Origin: Methanospirillum lacunae
GTDB lineage: Archaea > Halobacteriota > Methanomicrobia > Methanomicrobiales > Methanospirillaceae
NCBI RefSeq assembly: GCF_003173355.1
Contig: NZ_QGMY01000002.1
Location: 744,001-808,000, forward strand
DNA: 64,000 bases
Direction of reading: 5' to 3'
Shown: positions 39,264 through 48,278 of the stretch, in pieces
How positions within the stretch are numbered: the stretch's first letter is position 1
How the letters are laid out: each line of letters begins with the position of its first letter
Made by a program: the position numbers and the translations under genes
Notes under the pieces: model-generated
Database searches by the model: none
Seen by the model: the letters and a program-made list of their open reading frames with translations, nothing else
Told to the model about the DNA's origin: nothing

Positions 39264-41177
39264 ATGCCTCTAAAACCACATCTATTTCTTTTTATTTTAT
39301 ATTGTTTTCTAATTATTACCAGTATATCTGTTAACGCAGACACCCAGACAACTACTCTGCATGATCTTACTTGGGTTACTGAAGAATATCCACCGTTTAA
39401 TTTTCATGAAAATGGTACAGCATCAGGTCTTATGATAGATCTTATTTCTGCAATATCGCAAAAAGCAGGTGAAGAAATTCCTATAGAATCATTTATATTT
39501 CTACCATGGAATGAAGCATATCATAAAGCGATAACTGATCCTGATACGGTTATTTTTGCAATTGCTAAAACACCAGATCGTGAAGATCTATTCAAATGGG
39601 TTGGACCTATTTTAACATACAATATCTCTCTTTATTCAAAGAGAAGCAATAACATTACTATAACCAATTCTAATGAACTCTCAAAATATAAAATCGGAGC
39701 CGTAACAGATGATGTTGCAATCGATAATCTGATTCAGGCAGGAATTAAAAGAGAGGATATTTTTACTAGATCTGATCCGAGAATCCTAGTTCAGGAACTG
39801 GAAAATGGGTCTATTGATCTCTTATCTTATGGCGACATTGCAGCAAATTATTATATAAAAAATGTAACTGGAAATTCTGCATATTACAAACTATCTGGTA
39901 AAACTGGAACCGTTCCGATTTACATCGGTTTTAATAAAGAAACTCCAGATAACGTGGTAGAAAAATTCAGGAATGCCTTTGATGAATTGAAAAATAAGCC
40001 TGAATCCGGAGAAATGAGTGAGTTGGATCAGGTATTATCCTCATGGATGCTTGGAGATGGGCTTTCTAACACTCAGTATTATACTGAAGGATACTACCCA
40101 TATACCTTTATTGAAAACGGAACTCCGAAGGGAATTTCCATAGATATTCTTCAATACATTGCATCTCAATATGGAGCACAAATTCCTGTTGACCACTTTA
40201 CGTTCGGAACATGGGAAGATGTCTATAAGACTACTATGAACCAGAATGGAACTGCTCTTGCCATTCTTGCAAGATCTCCAGAACGTGAAAACTTATTCAA
40301 ATGGGCAGGTCCTGTAGATAAAACACCGGTGGTCATATTCACCATTCGTGATTCTGCTGATAAGTTCAGAAATACCAGTCCGTCTACGATGAAGATTGCT
40401 ACAATTACTGAAGATATAGCTGCCACTACTCTCGTAAATGCCGGAGGAAAGGATATTATCTACTCAACTGAGCCCAAGGAACAAATTAAAATGCTTGAAA
40501 ATGGATCGGTTGATGGATGGGCTTATGCACTTCTCCCGGGTCGTCAGTTAATTAGTCAATATGCTGCTAATGCTTCTGCCATTGTTCCAGCACAAACTCT
40601 ACAGACATATGATTTCTATATAGCCTTTAACCGGAATACATCTCCTCATATTGTTAATTCACTCCAAGATACAATGGATCTATTGAGAACTGAAAAAGAT
40701 ACTTCAGGAGTAAGTATATATGACCAAATCCTGTATCGATATGTTCAACCGGTCTTTTCAGATTCAAATGTTACAGTTTCAGAAGTGACAAGTCTGATTA
40801 ATCAGACCGTACATGATATTAGTCTGGATGCACCAGGTACAATAAAAAATATCAATGCAGGTCAGACACCTTACAGAAATACCGAAAAACCTGACCTCTA
40901 TGTCTTTGTCTATGATCCAGATGTAAACATGGTGGCCCATGCTGAAAATCCCGGAATGGTGGGGCTCAATTATCATAATAAAGGAGATGTTTCTGGCAAA
41001 CCATTCAGAGACCAGCTTGTCCGGGAAGCATTGACTAACGGATCTGGTTGGGTGGATTATATCTACAGTAGTCCTGCTGAAACAGGCCTGTTCTGGAAGA
41101 GTACCAGATGCCAGCTTGTAACCGGAAGTGACGGGAAAAGATACATCATTTGTGTTGGAGTGTATAAAACCAAGTAA
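39264..41177 (+). CDS. Exported protein with two solute-binding domains and a C-terminal Cache domain
   Basis: The 637-residue protein has a signal peptide (~1-25). Two tandem family-3 solute-binding domains (~30-255 and ~262-490) each begin with a TEEYPPFNFHENG- or TEGYYPYTFIENG-like ligand segment and carry WAGP/WVGP motifs. A single Cache domain (~495-637) ends the protein (YDPDVNMVAHAENPGMVG, FRDQLVREALTNGSGWVDY). No transmembrane helix follows, so it is probably secreted or held by its N terminus. It may capture amino-acid-like ligands and present them to a membrane sensor. No ABC permease or ATPase genes are adjacent. Confidence 0.85.
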   Translation: MPLKPHLFLFILYCFLIITSISVNADTQTTTLHDLTWVTEEYPPFNFHENGTASGLMIDLISAISQKAGEEIPIESFIFLPWNEAYHKAITDPDTVIFAIAKTPDREDLFKWVGPILTYNISLYSKRSNNITITNSNELSKYKIGAVTDDVAIDNLIQAGIKREDIFTRSDPRILVQELENGSIDLLSYGDIAANYYIKNVTGNSAYYKLSGKTGTVPIYIGFNKETPDNVVEKFRNAFDELKNKPESGEMSELDQVLSSWMLGDGLSNTQYYTEGYYPYTFIENGTPKGISIDILQYIASQYGAQIPVDHFTFGTWEDVYKTTMNQNGTALAILARSPERENLFKWAGPVDKTPVVIFTIRDSADKFRNTSPSTMKIATITEDIAATTLVNAGGKDIIYSTEPKEQIKMLENGSVDGWAYALLPGRQLISQYAANASAIVPAQTLQTYDFYIAFNRNTSPHIVNSLQDTMDLLRTEKDTSGVSIYDQILYRYVQPVFSDSNVTVSEVTSLINQTVHDISLDAPGTIKNINAGQTPYRNTEKPDLYVFVYDPDVNMVAHAENPGMVGLNYHNKGDVSGKPFRDQLVREALTNGSGWVDYIYSSPAETGLFWKSTRCQLVTGSDGKRYIICVGVYKTK

Positions 41178-41280
41178 AAAATTTAATAAACATAAGAAAA
41201 ATCAATAATCTAATATCCACATATTTTTTCAGTCATTTCCTGATCAAAAACACCGATCTATAAACTATGAATTCTTATTT

Positions 41281-41664
41281 AGTCTTTAAAAAAGGGGATT
41301 TTGCGGTTTCCTATGGAGTAAACCATATGGTAACGGGCAAGGCAATAAACAATGATGGAGTGGTATATGGTTCAGATTACTTCAATGGGGTTCCTCTGTT
41401 GACAGTCCGAAATTAATAGGAAGTGCTACTCGTTATGTGAAAGATAACCCAAATATGTAAAACTCTATGCATATATCATTACCCGAACAAATTCAATGGA
41501 ACGTTATACTCATACAGTTCCAAAGGGTCCATCATTGCAGGGAATTAGGCTACATGAAAATATGTGACTCGGCTCGAGAACATATATATGGAACCAGAAA
41601 CTAATGTTGCATCATTATATCCGGAACTAGTCTATGACAACGTTATTATCTTCACTTCAACATA
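41281..41664 (+). pseudogene. Possible decayed beta-propeller surface protein fragment
   Basis: This lies in a 653-base gap (41178-41830) without intact genes. Short pieces in different frames read like blades of exported propellers: AINNDGVVYGSDYFNGVPLL, then YVKLYAYIITRTNSMERYTH, then NVASLYPELVYDNVIIFTST. Each ends at a stop or frameshift. The reading is by pattern only and could be chance. The rest of the gap is AT-rich and holds the promoter of the next kinase gene. Confidence 0.3.
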
Positions 41665-41830
41665 AATCTCAAGAATACATACCATTTTAAGATAGAATGT
41701 TATTTTTAAATTCATTTGTTCAAAATTTATTGAAAACATATAGATTCTATTTAGCAAATACGAAAATCATAAATCTTCCAGGTCATAGAAGAAACATATT
41801 ATTAAATATCGGCACAGTGTTTATTTGATT

Positions 41831-43309
41831 ATGTCTGGAAAAGATTGTAACCCATCATATCCAGAACAATATTCAATTCTTTACGTAGATGATGAACCAG
41901 ATCTTCTCAATACTGGAAAGTGTTTCATAGAAAAAACAGAAGGTTTCAAAGTACACACTATTTCATCAGCAATTAAAGCCTTGGAGTGTTCCGATTTATT
42001 AATATATGATGCTATTGTGTCTGATTACCAGATGCCAGGAATGGATGGTATTACATTTCTTAAGGAAGTTAGAAAGAGGTATAAAGACATTCCATTTATT
42101 CTTTTTACGGGTCGTGGAAGAGAAGAAATTGTTATTGAAGCCATCAATAATGGTGCTAATTATTATGTTCAGAAAGGAGGAGATCCGGTCTCCTTATTTG
42201 TGGAATTAGTACATAAAATTCGTCTGGCAGTTGATCATAACCGGGCAAATAATCAGATATCCCGGCTCGATGAATATCAAAAGAAACTTGCAACAGCAAT
42301 GAATCTGATAAACGTCGTAAGCTGGGAATGTGATGCTGTCAGTCATATTTTTACATTTGATGACCGGTTTTTTGCCATGTATGGAACCTCAGCCGACCGC
42401 GAAGGCGGTAATCAAATATCAACAGATCAATATGTTAAAGATTTTATTCATCCTGATGATCGTGAGTATGTGTTATCAGAAGTAAGAAGAGTTTTTAAAA
42501 ATCCTGATCCTCAAGCGGTGACCTACATCGAGCATCGAATAATTCGACGGGATGGAGAGGTTAGAAATATTTTAGTGGGGACAGGTATTGTAAGGGATGC
42601 AAATGGTTGTATTATCCGGACATATGGTGCAAATCAGGATATAACGGAACGGATAAAAACGGAACTTGCATTAAAAAGAGCATATCGTCAAATAAATCTT
42701 CTAACCAGGGTTACCAGACATGATATTCTTAATAACCTTTCAGTGTTATATATGCAACTTGATGCAGCAAGGACGAACTGTCCGGACTCACATTTCAATG
42801 AATATCTGAAAAAAATGGAGGATGTCGTCGATATAATCCAGTCCAGAATAGAGTTTACCCGGATATATCAAGAGTTAGGGGCAGAAAAACCATCCTGGAT
42901 TTCTTTATCCTCAATTCTTCCGGATTCTGATTCCTCAATCACGATATCGTATGAACCCATAATATGTACAATCTCTATTCTTGTCGATCCATTAGTAAAA
43001 ACAATCTTTGATATATTTCTAGATAATTCAAAAAGACATGGTGAACATGTTAAAGATATTAAAATTATGGCCAAGGAATCCGAAAATACTCTACTCATTA
43101 TCTGGGAGGATAATGGGGTTGGAATATCTGATAATGAGAAGAATCAAATTTTTGAACAAGGCTATGGAAAACATACCGGTTTGGGATTGTTTCTGGTAAA
43201 AGAAATACTATTTTTAACTGGTATTTCTATTCAAGAAACCGGAATATTTGGGTCGGGGGCCAGGTTTGAGATATTAATTCCCAAAGGATCATACCGGTTT
43301 AATTTGTAA
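41831..43309 (+). CDS. Receiver-PAS-histidine kinase
   Basis: Starting at ATG 41831 the protein has 492 residues; a TTG at 41825 would add two. It has an intact receiver (D20/D21, D65 in IVSDYQMPGMDG), a PAS_3-type domain (~150-270) and a kinase core with RVTRHDILNNL, N-box LDNSKRHGE, G1 EDNGVGIS and G2 HTGLGLFLV. The PAS and kinase closely resemble the last third of the 1177-residue protein at 18021 (for example the shared EHRIIRRDG and FTRIYQELG segments), so they are paralogues. It is soluble. No partner is adjacent. Confidence 0.9.
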   Translation: MSGKDCNPSYPEQYSILYVDDEPDLLNTGKCFIEKTEGFKVHTISSAIKALECSDLLIYDAIVSDYQMPGMDGITFLKEVRKRYKDIPFILFTGRGREEIVIEAINNGANYYVQKGGDPVSLFVELVHKIRLAVDHNRANNQISRLDEYQKKLATAMNLINVVSWECDAVSHIFTFDDRFFAMYGTSADREGGNQISTDQYVKDFIHPDDREYVLSEVRRVFKNPDPQAVTYIEHRIIRRDGEVRNILVGTGIVRDANGCIIRTYGANQDITERIKTELALKRAYRQINLLTRVTRHDILNNLSVLYMQLDAARTNCPDSHFNEYLKKMEDVVDIIQSRIEFTRIYQELGAEKPSWISLSSILPDSDSSITISYEPIICTISILVDPLVKTIFDIFLDNSKRHGEHVKDIKIMAKESENTLLIIWEDNGVGISDNEKNQIFEQGYGKHTGLGLFLVKEILFLTGISIQETGIFGSGARFEILIPKGSYRFNL

Positions 43310-43558
43310 TGATTCATCGATTCAGAATATATTTGATGAAGCATATCAATATTGGATAATTAGTTTTTTGTTCGAAATATGCATGTATAGATGATTCTTC
43401 GTAGTTAGCAACAGAATTTTGATATTAAATATAGAATTGGTTACTAGAACCATCAGGATCGGGGAAAGAATACTATAACCAAACCTGAAAATAGATTCCA
43501 TTGAAATTATTATAGTTACTATAAAGAGGAGAAATTACGAATTGAAAGAATTACTGAT

Positions 43559-43732
43559 TCAAACTCTTTGATTCCATTTAAGTATAATCTCTTCTCTGGT
43601 TTTCCCATAAGGGATATAAACCATGTGACATCTAGGACAATGGATAGTCCATACATGATTATAATCATCATCTGGTTTTATTTTAACATAATTACTTCCA
43701 CAAAACGGACATGGTTTATAAGATTCAGTCAT
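43559..43732 (-). CDS. Small zinc-ribbon protein, Lar-like
   Basis: A 57-codon gene runs from ATG 43732 to TGA at 43559, missed by length filters. It has a strong GGAAGG ribosome binding site eight bases upstream. The product contains MTESYKPCPFCGSNYVKI, a tryptophan, HCPRCHMVYIPYGKT and the closing EEIILKWNQ helix. This is the layout of Lar-family (restriction-alleviation-like) zinc-ribbon proteins, which are frequent in phages and mobile elements. Biochemical function in archaea is unknown. It is the last of two tiny minus-strand genes here, each with its own ribosome binding site. Confidence 0.75.
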   Translation of the reverse strand: MTESYKPCPFCGSNYVKIKPDDDYNHVWTIHCPRCHMVYIPYGKTREEIILKWNQRV

Positions 43733-43951
43733 TCAAACCTTCCAGGATGTTTTAAGAGCCTTAAATGTACTGGAAAAAATGCAATATTTACAAATTTCAA
43801 AATTATTCTTACCACTATTAATATGTAGATAATGATCCATGTTCTTTGTCCAAAGTTTATGATTACCGAAATATTCGCTAACATTATATGAAAAATAATC
43901 ATCGCGAATGTTTACTTACCTGTTCAATAGCAGGACCGCATCTGGTATTTT

Positions 43952-44101
43952 TCAGTCTATCGTATCATAATTCTTCTCAAAAAATTCTCTGCAACGTCCA
44001 TCTTCTCCGATATGGACCTTTTTAAGGCTGCATCGGCCGTCTTCAAATGAGCGAGATTGACACATAAAAGCACTACATGTATGGATAATGGTATCAGTCA
44101 T
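43952..44101 (-). CDS. Tiny cysteine-rich protein
   Basis: Forty-nine codons run from ATG 44101 to TGA at 43952, preceded by a good ribosome binding site (GGTGGAG, three bases before ATG). The product has four cysteines (TCSAFMCQSRSF, DGRCSLKKVHIGEDGRC), suggesting one bound metal ion. A short repeat, EDGRC, occurs twice. It lies about 220 bases upstream of the Lar-like gene on the same strand. No family was recognised. Confidence 0.6.
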   Translation of the reverse strand: MTDTIIHTCSAFMCQSRSFEDGRCSLKKVHIGEDGRCREFFEKNYDTID

Positions 44102-44312
44102 TACTCCACCCTGCTATTCATATAAATCCTAACCTAATAATACCAATATATCAAACAAAAAAACTCTGAATATTACGACTCATAATTATGCTTTGATCCT
44201 CTTATATTAAAATCGTATAAAATTTTTAAATATCATCAATTCATATACGAGATGAATTTATTATAAAAGCATTATTTGTTAAATATTTAAAAAAATACAA
44301 TAATCTAACAAT

Positions 44313-44855
44313 TCATGAACTGTTTTGGTATGTCATTTCCTTAGTAATTGACACGAGCTTTGTAAGTGTATTGATATTTCTTATAGTGCCGTTGGTAAAC
44401 CGCTTTGGCCATTTTAATGTAGAGCGACCCATTCCATCCGGATAATACACATATATTTCCCTGTTTCCTAGAATTATCTCCTCTTTTCCCTTGATCCCAA
44501 ATTCAATAATTCTCATGTCCTCTATTATATCATTTACCATCATCACACCTACTTGTGATCCTTTTTGAACAGAAAAGGGGTTACTATTAATGATTTGTTC
44601 AAGTTCAACTGCATTACGGATAGTAATCAGAATCTTTTTTCCAAATTTTCTGAACAATCCGGTTTCAAGAATTTCACGAAGGTTTACTTCAGGAATAGAA
44701 CTTCTAATAATTAGGTTCCCGCTATTTAGATAACTCCTGGCATTTTCAAAACCCAGGTCAGTACAAATCTGTACTAAGTCCCTCATTGAGACCATAATAT
44801 TCCCTCCGACATTTATCCCTCGAAGAAAAATGATAAAAATATCCTTAGATTCCAT
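44313..44855 (-). CDS. DUF1697 family protein
   Basis: The 180-residue protein matches DUF1697: the start MESKDIFIIFLRGINVGGNI, the segment DLGFENARSYLNSGNLIIRS and the end TLKWPKRFTNGTIRNINTLTKL are the three conserved blocks. The family is widespread in bacteria and some archaea and its function is unknown. ATG 44855 is preferred because AGGA lies eight bases upstream; the TTG at 44876 has no such site. It is divergent from the chemotaxis receptor gene. Confidence 0.85.
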   Translation of the reverse strand: MESKDIFIIFLRGINVGGNIMVSMRDLVQICTDLGFENARSYLNSGNLIIRSSIPEVNLREILETGLFRKFGKKILITIRNAVELEQIINSNPFSVQKGSQVGVMMVNDIIEDMRIIEFGIKGKEEIILGNREIYVYYPDGMGRSTLKWPKRFTNGTIRNINTLTKLVSITKEMTYQNSS

Positions 44856-45108
44856 AATTATTCCTAAATTCTTCAATCCTATATTTAATAAGGATAGTAA
44901 ATTAGATTTGAGGTAATAATGGTATGATTATTGTGTAATAAGGGTAGATAATCAATTAATTACTACGCTTAAACAACTAATCAATTGTATTTTCGATTAT
45001 TCTCTTCATGATTCTGCAATAATTTTCCGGTTACAGAGACCCTTTATATTTTTGCAAACAAGTTTCATAAGTAAACTGTTATTCACAGGAAAAAAATGGA
45101 GCATCAAT

Positions 45109-47217
45109 ATGAAATATTTAGATAATATGCCGATGAAACGCAAGCTAATCGGCTCCTTTTTACTTATTGCACTGGGTCTTTTTATCGTAGGGTTAATTGG
45201 ATATCTGGGAGTTACGACTTCTGATGCCTGTGCCGATGCTATTTATGAAGATCAGTTTTTACCAACCTACCAATTGGAGATAATTGCACAAGAAATTTCA
45301 GAAATAAGAGGAAATTCTTTACTATATTATTCAACACCAGAAACTAGAACAGCGATATTAAAGAAAAATGAGGCACTTATTGCAGATATCGATGCAAATA
45401 TTTCAGAATATAAATCTCAGGTTGTTGATAATGAAGATCAGGAATTATATTCAGCATTAATGAAATCATGGTCTACCTATAAAAACGCTCTTTCGACCTT
45501 TTATAACAATGTAGACTCTGGTGATGTAAATGCAGCAAAGGTTGCATTAAATTCCGGTGACCTCATTACACAGAAAAACATCATCGATGACACGATGCAG
45601 AAATTCAATCAAATGAAATTGAGAGAGGCTAAAGCCGCATATGATCTCAGTAACAACAATGTCTTTCTGATTAGCAATGAAATTATTGTCGGTCTATTCA
45701 TTGGTATAGTTCTATCACTCGTTCTTGGTTTTCTCATCAGTCAAAGCATTTCAGTTCCACTTTCAAAGGCAGTCTATAATCTAAAAGAGATGAGCACAGG
45801 ACATCTCAATACCAGGCTCAAATTAAATAGAAAAGATGAGATTGGAGAACTTGCTGATGTTATGGATACATGGTCTGATGGCCTTCAATTCGGAATTCTG
45901 GATGGACTAAAACGTATTGCTGCAGGAGATATGTCGGTTCATTTTCCTCCAAAGGATGAACAGGATGAAATTGCGATTGTTTTCAATAAATTAGTCGAAT
46001 CAATAAGTTCTGTGGTTACTGACATCAATAAACTCATTCATGAAGCAGAGGAGGGAAATTTACGTTTACGAGGTGACCCGACTCATTTTACCGGAGCATA
46101 TAGGGAGATAATTGCCGGTATAAACAATATGCTCGAAACGATAATGACTCCAACAAATGAGGCATTACGAGTCTGTGAGCTTTTTTCTCAGGCTAAATTT
46201 TCGACGCGGTTTAATGAGCAGATACAAGTAAAGGGGGACTTGATAGCTTTAAAGATGGGTCTCAATAATGTTGGTATAGAAATATCAAAAGCAATTGAAG
46301 AGATTTCAGGACAGGTAAATTCACTATCAGCTTCGTCTGTTGAAGCAGCTGCAAGTGTTGAAGAGATAACAGCAGGCTCGGCATCTCTTGCTCATAGTGC
46401 TTCTATGGTCAGTTCACAATCTACTAGTTCAGTTCAGGCAATTGAGCAAATCCATGCTGCTATGGAAGATTTATCTACATCAGTATCCACGGTTGCTACC
46501 AAGGTTGATTCAGTAAGTCGTTTGTCTCAGGAGACAGATATTGCATCAAGACAAGGAATCGAACAGGCTGCTGTAGCTGAAAATGGAATTACTACAATAG
46601 ATGGTGCTGTTCATGATGTAGAAGCAATTATTCTTGAAATCAAAGGACAAATGAGTGAAATTGGTAAAATTGTAAATATAATTACTGATATTGCAGATCA
46701 GACAAACTTACTTGCTTTAAATGCCGCAATTGAAGCTGCCAGGGCTGGCGAAGCCGGCATGGGTTTTGCAGTAGTAGCCAATGAAGTTAAAACCCTAGCC
46801 CTGGAGTCACAGCACTCAGCAGAGAATATTGGAAAGATTATTGCATCACTGCAGAATCAATCCGAACGTGCTGCTACAGCAATGAATAATGCAACATCTG
46901 AAGTTGAAAAAGGGTCAACGGCAATAACTGATACCATCAAATTCTTCCATACGATTGCAACCCAGATAAATCAGATATCAGATCATATGACTGAAGTAGC
47001 CAGTCTGTCTGAGGAAGAAGCTGCATCTGTAGAAGAAGTCACAGCCAGTTTCTCTGAAATTAAAACATTGGCAATCGAATCTGCAAAAGAAGCAGAACAA
47101 TCTGCAGCTGCATCACAAGAAGCATCTTCTGCATTATCACAGGTTTCAACAATCGTAAGTAATTTATCGGTCATTGCATCACGGATAAATGAAGCTACTT
47201 TAAAATTAAATGGATAA
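45109..47217 (+). CDS. Methyl-accepting chemotaxis protein
   Basis: Starting at ATG 45109 (GGAG upstream), the protein has 702 residues; a TTG at 45052 would add 19. It has a first transmembrane helix (~18-37), a four-helix-bundle extracellular sensor (~40-185), a second helix (~195-215) and a HAMP domain with further HAMP-like repeats (~216-410). The signalling hairpin ends in the conserved tip [20 protein letters not shown]. Glutamine/glutamate methylation-type heptads are present. It should relay external cues through CheW to CheA and the archaellum. Its layout and length are nearly the same as the receptor at 48279-50390, so the two are duplicates. Confidence 0.92.
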   Translation: MKYLDNMPMKRKLIGSFLLIALGLFIVGLIGYLGVTTSDACADAIYEDQFLPTYQLEIIAQEISEIRGNSLLYYSTPETRTAILKKNEALIADIDANISEYKSQVVDNEDQELYSALMKSWSTYKNALSTFYNNVDSGDVNAAKVALNSGDLITQKNIIDDTMQKFNQMKLREAKAAYDLSNNNVFLISNEIIVGLFIGIVLSLVLGFLISQSISVPLSKAVYNLKEMSTGHLNTRLKLNRKDEIGELADVMDTWSDGLQFGILDGLKRIAAGDMSVHFPPKDEQDEIAIVFNKLVESISSVVTDINKLIHEAEEGNLRLRGDPTHFTGAYREIIAGINNMLETIMTPTNEALRVCELFSQAKFSTRFNEQIQVKGDLIALKMGLNNVGIEISKAIEEISGQVNSLSASSVEAAASVEEITAGSASLAHSASMVSSQSTSSVQAIEQIHAAMEDLSTSVSTVATKVDSVSRLSQETDIASRQGIEQAAVAENGITTIDGAVHDVEAIILEIKGQMSEIGKIVNIITDIADQTNLLALNAAIEAARAGEAGMGFAVVANEVKTLALESQHSAENIGKIIASLQNQSERAATAMNNATSEVEKGSTAITDTIKFFHTIATQINQISDHMTEVASLSEEEAASVEEVTASFSEIKTLAIESAKEAEQSAAASQEASSALSQVSTIVSNLSVIASRINEATLKLNG

Positions 47218-47226
47218 AATAAAAAC

Positions 47227-47262
47227 ACTGCGCCATCAGAAAAGAAATCAGGATGGCCCAGT
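47227..47262. repeat. Inverted repeat after chemotaxis receptor gene
   Basis: ACTG-c-GCCATC (47227-47237) pairs with GATGGC-c-CAGT (47252-47262), ten base pairs broken by one C:C mismatch, with a 14-base loop. It starts nine bases after the receptor stop codon and probably forms a transcript-end hairpin. Confidence 0.5.
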
Positions 47263-47342
47263 ATCTAGATACAAAGACAATCAACTACATGGAGAATTTA
47301 AATCTCCACCTTTTCTAAAAAAAAATCGATAGTAAGAATATA

Positions 47343-47555
47343 TTATTTTTTCATCGGGACTTTTCCATCCCCATCAAGATCTGTCCCGAGAGTTTCTTCT
47401 AATTTTGTGATGACATTTTCAAGCAGAGTGCCCATCTCGTCGATCTCTTTTTCAAGTTCAGCCACTCTCTGCTCAAGTGAAGCAGATGCCATCATTTGTC
47501 TGGCATTCCGTCTTCTACCCTGGCTTTGTTGATGCATTTCCCAGATTAATCCCAT
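47343..47555 (-). CDS. Small coiled-coil protein with EF-hand-like end
   Basis: This 70-residue protein has a basic start (QGRRRNARQ), a strong heptad coiled coil (EQRVAELEKEIDEMGTLLEN and onward) and a C-terminal TDLDGDGKV that looks like a calcium-binding DxDxDG loop. It sits between the receptor gene and cheW, downstream of cheW on the same strand after about 150 bases. No family was recognised; a chemotaxis link is only by position. Confidence that it is a gene is moderate, because there is no strong ribosome binding site. Confidence 0.5.
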   Translation of the reverse strand: MGLIWEMHQQSQGRRRNARQMMASASLEQRVAELEKEIDEMGTLLENVITKLEETLGTDLDGDGKVPMKK

Positions 47556-47702
47556 AATATGAATATCTAGTATCAGTGAAAATAAAAGGCTTGTGAATTT
47601 ATTTTTAAAGTCCGGTTATTATCGAATACAGATCTTTTTCTGGTATTTCTGGTGAATAATTGATCTGAAACGGTACACATTCAGAGATCTTGACTCCTGG
47701 TT

Positions 47703-48269
47703 TTACAGATCTTTCTCAATTTTTTTTATCATCTTCTTGATATCCAGCCAGATAACAAGAACACTCTTCTCCTTACCCCGGGAATCTTTTCTCTTTTTTC
47801 TAATGACTCCAATAATATCACGATGACTCTCATGTGATGAATGGGCATCCTGATCGATATCCTCTTTTGTGTATGTTGTAACAGAATGAACATCATCTAC
47901 CAGGATTCCTATCATCTTTTCACTGACTGTTTTATCAAGCACTATTACTCGTGATCGTTTTTTCCCGGTTGACTCATGAGTAATGTTCATCATGACCCGG
48001 AGATCGATAATTGTTGTAATTACCCCCCTGAGATCGATCATACCGGTAATAAAACAAGGAGCATTCGGAATTGGAGTTACTTCCGGTGTTGTTATCACCT
48101 CCCTGGTATCAAAGAGATCAACGGCAAATAGCTCATTTCCGATGACAAACTCTACAACCTGTTCTGCCCCATTCATCCGGGAACGAGAGGAGTTGGTTCG
48201 AATACTCCTCATCGATGATCCAGGATCTAAATTTTCTGATATTTCTTCGTCAATCAGTAATTTTCCCAT
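47703..48269 (-). CDS. cheW: CheW coupling protein
   Basis: ATG 48269 (AAGGAG five bases upstream, overlapping the receptor stop codon) gives 188 residues; a GTG at 48275 is less likely. A charged N-terminal extension of ~35 residues precedes a CheW domain: EQVVEFVIGNELFAVDLFDT, VTPIPNAPCFITGMIDLRGV and IGILVDDVHSVTTY. An insertion-like segment near the end (KKRKDSRGKEKS) is highly basic. CheW links receptors to CheA in the chemotaxis array. It is translationally coupled to the receptor gene directly upstream, so they form an operon. No cheA is in the window. Confidence 0.92.
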   Translation of the reverse strand: MGKLLIDEEISENLDPGSSMRSIRTNSSRSRMNGAEQVVEFVIGNELFAVDLFDTREVITTPEVTPIPNAPCFITGMIDLRGVITTIIDLRVMMNITHESTGKKRSRVIVLDKTVSEKMIGILVDDVHSVTTYTKEDIDQDAHSSHESHRDIIGVIRKKRKDSRGKEKSVLVIWLDIKKMIKKIEKDL

Positions 48270-48278
48270 AATCACTCC

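Noticed and set aside
43568-43828. 86-codon plus-strand frame
   Set aside because: It is the shadow of the Lar-like zinc-ribbon gene on the other strand, which has a better start and clear cysteine motifs.
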